From: Chromobotia macracanthus
Taxonomy: Eukaryota > Chordata > Actinopteri > Cypriniformes > Botiidae
Reading direction: 5' to 3'
Assembly: GCA_036877525.1 (NCBI GenBank)
Contig: JAZGTH010000002.1
Coordinates: 13,550,501-13,614,500 of the forward strand
DNA: 64,000 bases
The notes below the pieces were generated by a model that worked only from the letters and a program-made list of their open reading frames with translations, searched no databases and had not been told where the DNA came from. How positions within the stretch are numbered: position 1 is the stretch's first letter; every line of letters starts with the position of its first letter. Below are positions 26,937-36,127 of this stretch, in pieces. The position numbers and the translations under genes are program-made.

Positions 26937-28352
26937 TTATAATGATCTGTGCAATCCAGCGACGAATTCGTGATAGTACGGCTCTGAAATGTAAGACAAA
27001 ACAGCAGTCATGGTGTTTATCTTGCTTATTTTCTGTTATTTTTGAGTTAAAAATTAACTAAAATCAGTCATTGAGCAAGTATACGACAGATCAGTGTTCA
27101 ACACAATCTCCTTACCCTGATTCACAAATGGTTAGTTTATAATAATGATTTATAGTTTGAGCTGTCAATCTGATTTCCTAGGCAATGTCAGTTTGGCTTC
27201 ATTTGACTTCAACATGCGTAATGAAAAGTAGGTAAAGCAGCCTGCAATTTTGTTTCAGACACAGATGGCAACAGAGAAGGTAAAAATTATAAATTGCAAC
27301 TTTAAAAGTACATAAATGATAAAACATCAAATCCCTAGAGGGAGGGGCATAATCTTGTGCGCAACAAACCTGAGTCTGGCTCTATGATGGCATGTCTGAT
27401 GAGGAAATCCAGAACCACCATGGCACAGTTTGGCTTAAATTCCTCACTCACCAGCAGATCTTTTACCTGAGAACGATTTGTGTCACATGCCGGTTCATAC
27501 AAAAGACAACACTTGATTTAAACCTAAAGCAAGGTGCCTTCACCTTCTCAATGGGGTAGTAATAAAATGCTTGTACTTCTCCATCCCCAATGTGAGGCTG
27601 GAAATTAAGAGGCAGCTCTAAGTCAAATACAAACTGACACTCAGGAAAAACTCCTTCTTCATCTTCGTACGTGTAGCTGCAGAGAGAAAACACAGGCAGA
27701 CATGAGCTGAAGACACAAGATCGAATTGCTCTCAATAACACTAAACAGTGAACGGTTACCAGGCAGAAATAATGCTCAGACTTTCCTTCACTGATAATTC
27801 TGGCCCGTTTTAAGCCTGTTTAAAACTTGAAATCTGGTTATTTTGTGTGCATAGAACATTTCTTTGGAAACCTGCCAGTTTGTTGCCATGTCTGACATGC
27901 TGACAGTCTTAATCAGCTTGTATTGTGGCAGAGTGTGAAGAGATATTTATATCCATGCTTGATGTCTTAAAAGGATTTGAGACGGGGATAAACTGTAACA
28001 CACGTTTAATCTTATTCATTTACCAGCTAACAATTTCTTGGGTGCTTTATCAGCTACAAAAATCAAACAACTTTTCCAGACTGGTTCAGTAAATGCTTGT
28101 TTTATACTAAACTAGCAGGTGATTGGCACTTTTAACTATAGATTTATAGCTATAGACTTACGAATAGGTATGGATTTAGCAGGATTATTTAGCTTATACC
28201 TGTAGACCTAAGTGTAGGTATAGATTTAGGACTTTTACCTATAGACATAATACTGTGTGTTGTGATGGGACTACATATAGATAGATATAGATATAGGGTA
28301 AATAAGGCTGTAGTCCCATCACAACACACAGTATTATGTCTATAGGTAACAG

Positions 28353-28427
<75 letters not shown>

Positions 28428-30918
28428 AGTAGTATGATGACGTACCTCACAGTTCCCACAGGGCACGCTTGTTCTGCCAAGCCTGGGGGGATGCAGGCCT
28501 CCTCTTCACACTCTTTCACCATAGTATGAGTGACACTGCAGCCCGCTGCCAGCCCCCCAGCTGCCTGCAGAGAGGGACATATCAAAAGATCTCGCCAAAT
28601 CAAAGCTGTGTTATCTATACATATTGTTAACACATAATATAACACATAGATAACACATTGTTAAAAATAAAAGATAACTAAAGTGATCTAAACATATTCA
28701 TATATACATATTTATACCCTCTGCAGGACCTTTTGGTCCAAATGCAATGATAGGATGAGATCTTCAAAGGGAGGGTGAGATTTTCAAAGTTAGACTGCCA
28801 TTGCCAGTCTGTACCAAAGTGCCTACCCTACCTTAAAAGTGTACTCCTAATGGTTCAGAAAACAACTTTGGATCCGATTGCACGATTGATTAACTAGTCA
28901 CCATGTTGTCTAGTCTTCCGGGGTACGTGGGTTTGGTCAGTGATCGTCGTGCCAGCCACATGTTAAGGTTTCCGCTTGAATCCCTCGTGTATCCATTGAC
29001 ATGGACTCCGTACCGCTTTACTCCAAACAAACCTGAGTTTTAACACCATTCATGAAGTTACACGAGCCACCCAGTGTCACCTTCTGTGTGCCAAACTATA
29101 GAGAAAATCTTGCATAAACTCACTCGTTGCTGCTCTCTCCATGTACATCAGCGGAGGGTCACAATACCGGGGCATCACCGCGTATTGCTGCAAATGAGAG
29201 CATGTAATGATGAAGATGGACGATCTTCATCCTTCACCTACACACAGACAAGCCACGTCTCACCTCATTTCTCCAGCCTATGAGACAGGTGAAGGTCGCC
29301 TCTCTCCTCAGCTCCTGCAGAACCTCGTCCACGGCCTCAGATCTGCTCTCAAAGGTGTCCAGACTGGAGCACAGAGTCACAGCGCTCCCGTAGGGTCTGA
29401 AGACAGCAGGGAACCGACCGAGAACCGACGCCACTTTTGGGGGGATCCATCCCACCTGCTCACCAGCGACCTCGAAACGCAGGCAGCTCTCCAGACTGGA
29501 ACCTGCAACGATGATGATGCAAAGGTGATGATGTTTTGTGATGATGTTTGTTTTGATGATGTTGTTTTGTGATGATGTTTTGTGATGATGTTTGTTTTGT
29601 GATGATGTTTTGTGATGATGTTTTGTGATGATGTTTTGTGATGTTGTGTGATGTTTGTTTTGTGATGTTTTGCGATGATGTTTTGTGATGATGTTTTGTG
29701 ATGATGTTTGTTTTGTGATGTTGTGTGATGTTTTGTGATGTTGTGTGATGATGTTTGTTTTGTGATGATGTTTTGTGATGATGTTTGTTTTGTGATGATG
29801 TTTGTTTTGTGATGATGATGTTTTGTGATGATGATGTTTGTTTTGTGATGATGTTTGTTTTGTGATGTTGTGTGATGTTTTGTGATGTTGTGTGATGATG
29901 TTTGTTTTGTGATGATGTTTTGTGATGATGTTTTGTGATGATGATGTTTGTTTTGTGATGATGATGTTTGTTTTGTGATGATGATGTTTTGTGATGATGA
30001 TGTTTGTTTTGTGATGATGATGTTTTGTGATGTTGTGTGATGATGTTTGTTTTGTGATGATGTTTTGTGATGATGTTTGTTTTGTGATGATGTTTGTTGT
30101 GTGATGATGTTTGTTTTGTGATGATGTTTTGTGATGATGTTTTGTGATGATGATGTTTGTTTTGTGATGATGATGTTTGTTTTGTGATGATGATGTTTTG
30201 TGATGATGATGTTTGTTTTGTGATGATGTTTGTTTTGTGATGTTGTGTGATGATGTTTGTTTTGTGATGATGATGTTTGTTTTGTGATGTTGTGTGATGA
30301 TGTTTGTTTTGTGATGATGTTGTGTGATGATGTTTTGTGATGATGTTTGTTTTGTGATGATGTTTTGTGATGATGATGTTTGTTTTGTGATGATGATGTT
30401 TTGTGATGATGTTTTGTGATGATGTATGTTTTGTGATGATGTTGTGTGATGATGTTTTGTGATGATGTTTGTTTTGTGATGATGTTTTGTGATGATGATG
30501 TTTGTTTTGTGATGATGTTTGTTTTGTGATGATGTTTTGTGATGATGATGTTTGTTTTGTGATGATGATGTTTTGTGATGATGTTTTGTGATGATGATGT
30601 TTTGTGATGATGATGTTTGTTTTGTGATGATGTTTTGTGATGATGATGTTTTGTGATGATGTTTTGTGATGATGATGTTTTGTGATGATGATGTTTGTTT
30701 TGTGATGATGTTTTGTGATGATGTTTGTTTTGTGATGATGTTTTGTGATGATGTTTGTTTTGATGATGTTTGTTTTGTGATGATGTTTTGTGATGATGAT
30801 GTTTGTTTTGATGTTTGTTGTGTGATGCGCATGTGCCTTCTGCAGGTGCCGCACCTGGTAAATGAAAGTTGTTCATTCGACGCAGGAGCCGCATCATTTG
30901 TTCCGACCACGAAGGCAT
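26937..30918 (-). CDS. DUF4743/Nudix hydrolase (NUDT20/NUDT24-like)
   Basis: Eight exons on the minus strand, given high to low: 30918-30855, 29502-29264, 29187-29124, 29032-28902, 28564-28446, 27676-27544, 27466-27370, 26983-26937 (stop TAA at 26939-26937). They total 894 nt, 297 aa. Residues 1-~110 form the DUF4743 part (LRFEVAGEQVGWIPP). FGVKRYGVHVNGYTRD and MWLARRSLTKPTYPGRLDNM open the Nudix fold. The Nudix helix follows GGLAAG and reads KECEEEACI: the catalytic Glu residues are kept, Arg is Lys, and the usual Gly before the last hydrophobic residue is Cys. The end, EPYYHEFVAGLHRSL, is typical of the family. Relatives in plants and fungi are annotated as Nudix 24/20 or thiamine-pyrophosphokinase-related; the substrate here is unknown. 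Convergent with rhoa. Intron 1 is a 1.3-kb minisatellite. Confidence 0.88.
27026..27305 (-). repeat. CCATCTCTGTTTGAAAC repeat family, inverted copy
   Basis: Read on the minus strand it gives TTTAAAGTTGCAATTTATAA, then CCATCTGTGTCTGAAAC, CATTACGCATG, and CACAATCTCCTTACCC (plus-strand form). Same landmarks as 42826-43064. Lies in the last intron of the Nudix gene. Confidence 0.55.
28236..28348. repeat. Perfect 40-bp inverted repeat with 33-nt spacer
   Basis: The left arm 28236-28275 (starts TACCTATAGACATAATACTG) is the exact reverse complement of the right arm 28309-28348 (ends CAGTATTATGTCTATAGGTA). The 33-nt loop holds a TAGA/ATAG-rich stretch. Lies in intron 5 of the Nudix gene and abuts the AT microsatellite. 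It would form a long perfect hairpin in RNA of either strand. Confidence 0.95.
28354..28421. repeat. (AT)n microsatellite
   Basis: About 34 uninterrupted AT dinucleotides directly after the right arm of the 40-bp inverted repeat and 25 nt from Nudix exon 5. Confidence 0.95.
29515..30828. repeat. Minisatellite of TTTTGTGATGATG units in Nudix intron 1
   Basis: About 1.3 kb of 13- to 20-bp units built from TTTTGTGATGATG, with optional extra ATG, optional leading TTTG, and TTGTGTGATG variants. Unit variants recur in blocks, suggesting higher-order duplication. It fills almost the whole of intron 1. On the minus strand no unit contains a stop in any frame, which creates three long His/Thr/Ser/Gln-rich false ORFs. 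Confidence 0.95.
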
Positions 30919-30964
30919 GTTGGCTCGTCTGCACGGATCTGATCAGTTTGCGTTCAGAAGTCGA

Positions 30965-31016
30965 GCATGATTTCTGATTTATGATTTCTGATTTATGATT
31001 TCTGATTTATGATTTC
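30965..31016. repeat. 14-bp tandem repeat
   Basis: Three to four copies of GATTTCTGATTTAT just upstream (minus sense) of the Nudix start codon, probably in or near its 5'UTR. Confidence 0.8.
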
Positions 31017-31019
31017 CGG

Positions 31020-31156
31020 TTTCTGTCACACACCCGCGCGCGTCACGCTCGCCTCCATTGTTACTCTTCCTGTTGACGTGAGCGCTGATTGGTTGGTAAT
31101 GTGTGACGACATCTACACGCATCTTGCTCATTGCTGCTGTCACCACTAGAGGGCGA
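31020..31156 (-). promoter_or_regulatory. Probable Nudix gene promoter with CCAAT box and CTCF-like site
   Basis: CpG-containing stretch CCCGCGCGCGTCACGC upstream of the minus-strand start. On the minus strand an inverted CCAAT is at 31088-31092 and a CACGTCA half-CRE near 31073. CCACTAGAGGGCGA at 31143-31156 fits the CTCF core. All are motif matches only. Confidence 0.4.
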
Positions 31157-31165
31157 ATGTGACCC

Positions 31166-31207
31166 GAATTACTTTCTATTTCTATTTCTATTTCTATTTC
31201 TATTTGT
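31166..31207. repeat. (TTTCTA)n microsatellite
   Basis: Six to seven copies of TTTCTA/TATTTC. Confidence 0.85.
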
Positions 31208-32344
31208 TTCTATTTTTTAATGTCAACACATTATGTTTATCGTCTAATCTTTCACGTTTCTTAATTAGACAGCTGTCGTTCATGGTGCATGGCAGATCTA
31301 CTTCACGTTTTTACATTTCTTTTACTTATTATACTATTTAGAATTATAATGCAAAATCATATTTTGATTAAATGTGAATGAACAAAGTCAGAACGCACTT
31401 TTTCATTCATATGTGGCATTTTGCTTATAGTAGGGTCACAATTATAAATACAAAGACCTTAATGTGAAGGCTCCAGTTCATTCATAAGCATGCCACAATA
31501 AATGTTAAGTGTGGTAATGATGGCTTCCACCAAAATAACCTTGTTACTGTAAAATTGTGTCATTTTGTTCAGTTCCTTTTGGTTTGTTTTGTTTCTTTCT
31601 TTCTTTGTTTTGATGACAGTTGTGACAAATACTCAATCAACTTTTCACGCTTAAGATTGTTTTGTGACTGCCGTGTAATGTTCGAAATGTGAGGGACTGA
31701 AAGAGGCAAAATGCTCTCATAACTTTAGTGTGATAAGCAGATGTCGCAGAATCTGAACTGATGATTAGTCAGTATAGTCTTTCTGTTTGAGTCACCATGA
31801 CTACGAGAAGTCTGTTCTGATGAGCTGAAGTCACTGTGAGGAGACTGAGTTTATCTGATGCATCCTCTTCAGATCTGTGTATCTGTTACACACAACACTT
31901 AACTCTTTAACATTCTGTGACTATTAATACTGATAACATTACAACATGATTGCAATCCATTTTTTGACCAGTCTGCTGTAATGTTATAAAATCCTTCACA
32001 TACAAATATTCAGCATTATGATAAATGGCCATAATCTGTGTGCTGTGCTCTGTGCATAAATGCAGTACTTCAGATAACAGTCGATATAATGCACTGAATA
32101 ATGTGTTGCTGCTGAATGCGTTACAGATGTAAAGAAGAGGAGCAAAAGTCTGGTGGCTGCTTGGGGTCAAACCCACCGAGTGCTATAAATAAACAGACGG
32201 TAATCACTGCTGTGAGAGAGCTCTGAGGAGTATCAAGCGGTAGGCAGGTTTTAATGAGGAGTCAAGAAAAACAAAGTGTTCCCAAAACACACAATTAGTT
32301 AGAGAAGAGATGCGTATCTGTGGCAGTGTTGACGCAGTGTTGTA

Positions 32345-32545
32345 CCTGTCTGTCTTTGACGCTCCTTCTCTATCTATCCATCTGCCTGTCTGTCTGTCAC
32401 TGTCTATCTGATGCTCTCTCTCCCTCTGTCTGTTCTATCTGCCTGTCTTTCTGTCTGTCACTCACTGTCTATCTGCCTGTCTGATGCTCTCTCTCTATCT
32501 GTTTCCTCACTTTCTCTCTCTCTCCCCCTCTATCATATCCTATCC

Positions 32546-32577
<32 letters not shown>

Positions 32578-32815
32578 GTCTGTCTATCTATCTATCTGTC
32601 TATCTATCTATCTGTCTATCTATCTATCTGTCTATCTATCTATCTATCTATGTGCCTGTCTGATGCTCTCTCACTGTCTGTTCTCTCACTTTCTCTCACT
32701 CCCTCTACCACCCATTCATCCGCCTGTCTGTGTGATGCTCTCTCTCCCTCTGTCTGTTTCCTCTCTCTGTTTCTCTCTTTCTCTTCCACTCTATCAATCT
32801 GTCAATACATCTAGG
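32345..32815. repeat. CTGT/CTAT/CTCT microsatellite cluster
   Basis: Mixed tetranucleotide tracts, including a central (CTAT)n/(CTGT)n run at about 32545-32652, flanked by CT-rich degenerate sequence with repeated TGATGCTCTCTC segments. Confidence 0.9.
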
Positions 32816-34504
32816 TGGCAGGTTTATTGTGGCTCCAGCAGTGTGTGGGGATGGACAGGGAGTTCTTGGAAAAAAGTAAACACTGATTCTCAGGTTGTGA
32901 TGAAGAATATGAACAAACTAAGACTGTTTGCTGTCTGAGGTCAGCTCGGTTCAATTGTGCATCAAACCATATTTTTGGAGGCTCTCTAACTTGGGTGGAG
33001 AACAGCCCACAGAAAGCCGTCAGTTATGAACGTTTACATAGACTCTCTCATTCCAGACAGACCACAGATGAAGGATGTTGCTAAATGCATTTCTGTGCTG
33101 TTTTGTTTGGGGCATTAATATCTGGTTTAATCTGTTTTGTGGTGAGACAGGGCAGGTGTACGGGGTAAACCCCAAAAGCAGGAAGTCGTAGGTGACTTGT
33201 TTACTTCTTTAAAATGATTGTTTATCTATAGGAACATTTAGAGATTTTATTTTTGAATGAAAGACAGGAAGTTCAGGATAGGACTGGGGGTTTATTCCAT
33301 AAAATTGCTTAATCATTTTCTACATGGGAGGAGAAATAAAGAAAGACTATACTGAACTGGAGTGTGGGGGGATGCAAACAGATTTAATAGAACTAAATTG
33401 TTTATTTGTCCCACTCTACTCCAAACCCATTTTATATAATAATCCCATATGCTCATGAAACCCTTATTCTGAAAACAGAGGTTTACATGCCACCAAGTTA
33501 CTGTCATATTGCAGATGATTAATACAGACGAATGCTGCCTGTCAGATTTCTAGAGACCAGAATATATTCTTAACGGCCTTATTTTAATCATAACATATGT
33601 TCTCATATTATTTTTATTTCATTATTTTAATCATTAACATATGTGCATGACAAAGCACTGTTCATAATCTGATTAATATGACTATGTGGAACATTTGTAT
33701 AGTTTGTATTTAATAGTTTATGTATAGGCAACTTTATATATAGTATATTTATTATCTAATTCTGTTACATTTTTTTATTTCTTTCCTCATTTTATCTTTA
33801 AGACTTCCAACTTTCACTTTTCCCCACTCAAAAAAACTACAACATATGTGAATAAATGTGAACATCATCCGTTACGCAAACAGATCGTAAATGTACTCCA
33901 TATCTAATTAGAATAGAACTCACATTTTAATGTCGCATTTCTTCTTTGTGTTTACATCAATGCTGCAACTAAAAATGCATCCTCTGTAATGTTGTGTAAT
34001 GAAGTGGTTGTCATAGCAACCATGCGCTGTTGCTTACAATGAGATGGCCACACTAGACAGAGACGGTCAAGCAAGGTTGCAGAAACATTGGAACTTAAAG
34101 AATTTCTCAGTGTGCTGCCCATCAGCCTGTGAGCATACAAAGCCACCTTTTACATCCTCAGCCTCACTGTAGTGAACTAGTCTGATATTTTCCTCCATGA
34201 AGTCTAAACTAGCCACAAAGCACATACAAAAACAAGTTTTTTATAAGAGACATTTCTATATAATGTTTTATTCAACACATCCCACATGTTGGAAATGAAT
34301 CCGTTGACGTCAGAACAATATTTCCTGTCAGAGATAAGATTTTTCCCTCTCGAGAACTCACTAATAGTTTGTTTGGCTCTGGGGACTGATGGCCGTTCGT
34401 TGAGAGGGAACGAAGAGGCAGTTGGGGGAATGAAAGAGGCGCTTTGTTGAAAATGTTTTGCCTCTCTGCCCCTCTGCTTCCTTTCCATTCCATCCTCCAC
34501 ACTC

Positions 34505-34831
34505 CCAGCTCAAAGGGAGCGTTCTCTGAATGTTGGCTAATGTTCTTTAAAAGTTCTCTCAAAGTTATCAGAAACATTCTTGCAGTAACGTTAGTGGAAT
34601 TTTTTATAATGTTATATATCATATATCAAAAATGTTATGCTTAAGTTGTTAGTGGAACGTTTTTAAAATGTTACCAAGCCCAAGCAATAACGTTAATACA
34701 AAATAACTGCAGCAATCTAAAAAACTGGATGTTTTGAATGTTCTTGGAACATTCAAAATAACATTTGTAACTTTTTTTACTTGATGAAAATGTTAGAGAA
34801 ATGTTCTTACAACCTAAAATTGTTAGCTGGG
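34505..34831. repeat. AACGTT-rich dispersed repeat, copy 2
   Basis: Starts CAGCTCAAAGGGAGCGTTCT and ends ACCTAAAATTGTTAGCTGGG, with the motifs TTGGCTAATGTTCTTTAAAA, CATTCTTGCAGTAACGTTAG and TGGATGTTTTGAATGTTC in order. The ends are inverted copies (CCCAGCT...AGCTGGG). Confidence 0.75.
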
Positions 34832-34993
34832 CTTTACTGCTTTCACCTTTGCGGGTTTCTTCTCGTTTTTCCTGAGAGGGAGGGATGGTGGAACATGACT
34901 TCAGTGGCAGAGATTATAACTGACCTCTGAGCAGGTCCAGTCCTCAGAATCAGTGAGACTGTCACACCTGAAGCAGCTCAGCACAGACTCACC

Positions 34994-36088
34994 ATGTACA
35001 GAGTTTTAGCTTTGTGTCTGTGCTTGTGTGCAGCACTTTTATTAACAGAGGGGAAGGGAGTGAAGAGGAGAGGAGAGATACACAGAAGCTCCAGACGGTT
35101 TTCATCTGATGTTTCTGACGCACCTGAGTATGAAGATCCTTTTCTTCCAGGTGAGCGATGCTTCTAGTGTTTAAATCTTATATAGCAAGTCATTAAAAAC
35201 AACAGTAAATAGTGACTGTTTGATATCATTAATTTTGTAATTTTATAATACAAATTTTTTTTTAATAATGTAATTTTGAAGTTTTATAATCATGATTATA
35301 ATCCAAATTATTCAGACGTTCAAGCCACACTTGAGAAGGTATTAATGCTAGGAAATTAACTAACAAAATATCAAATATGAAAATATCATAAGAAAGATAA
35401 CATAAGCAAAACATTTTTCTAAAAGTCTAAACAGACTGTTTGAAATCAAGACATAAACACTTACTGGTTGTCAAACTATAAATGAGATAAACTATACCTG
35501 TGAATAAATCTGTGTGAACATGAAGGGAGGTTAGTTAAGAAGACATTGTATCATCACTTGTTTGCTGATCTCATAACACTCATACATGTGACTTAAGAGT
35601 CCAGAAACTTTCTGTAGGTCAGTGAACGCTGAACCCTAAAGTTCTGGTGTGTGTTTGTGGTCCTGGTATACACGCTACGTTATGGGACCAAAGTATATTA
35701 TTACCAGTAAATTTTGACCTTGTGGAGCCATTTTTGAGGTCCCCATGAGGAAACAAGCTTATAAATCATACAGAATGATCTTTTTGTAAATCTAAAATAG
35801 CAGAGTTTTTTTGTGGGGGGTAGATTTAGGGGTAGGGTTAGTGTAGGAGGATAGAATATACAGTTTGTACAGCATAACAACCATTAGATCTATGAAAAGT
35901 CCCCATATAACATAAAAACCCAGCTGTGTGTGTTTGTGTGTGGCAGGGCGCAGCAGCCGGTGTTTGGTGAATGGAATCTCTCTGTTTGATGGGGCTCTCT
36001 GGTCTCCAGAGCCGTGCAGTGTGTGCCAGTGTGACGGTGGAGCAGTAAGCTGCCAAAATACTTCCTGCCAAATCAAAGGTCAGAGGTC

Positions 36089-36127
<39 letters not shown>

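Larger units (their letters stand above)
31210..34993. other. Gene-free spacer between the Nudix gene and the ecm2-like gene
   Basis: I see no exon with a family match on either strand. It holds a CTGT/CTAT microsatellite cluster (32345-32815) and one AACGTT-family repeat (34505-34831). The last ~160 nt should contain the ecm2-like promoter and leader. The rest is AT-rich unique-looking sequence. Confidence 0.5.

Noticed and set aside
27335..27466. Nudix exon 7 read through to a TAG at 27335-27337 as the gene end
   Set aside because: A donor (CAG|GTTTGT) after 27370 joins an exon at 26983-26937 that gives the family-typical EPYYHEFVAGLHRSL end, so splicing is the better model.
29234..30934. 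566-, 513- and 464-codon His/Lys/Thr/Ser-rich ORFs on the minus strand
   Set aside because: They are translations of the TTTTGTGATGATG minisatellite, open in all three frames because the unit lacks stops; intron 1 of the Nudix gene explains the region.
32411..32938. 175-codon Leu/Ser/Tyr-rich ORF
   Set aside because: Lies on the CTGT/CTAT microsatellite; no splice or homology evidence.
31210..34990. Short ORFs in the gene-free spacer (for example minus 33952-34146)
   Set aside because: No recognisable domain, splice pattern or Kozak context; length as expected by chance.
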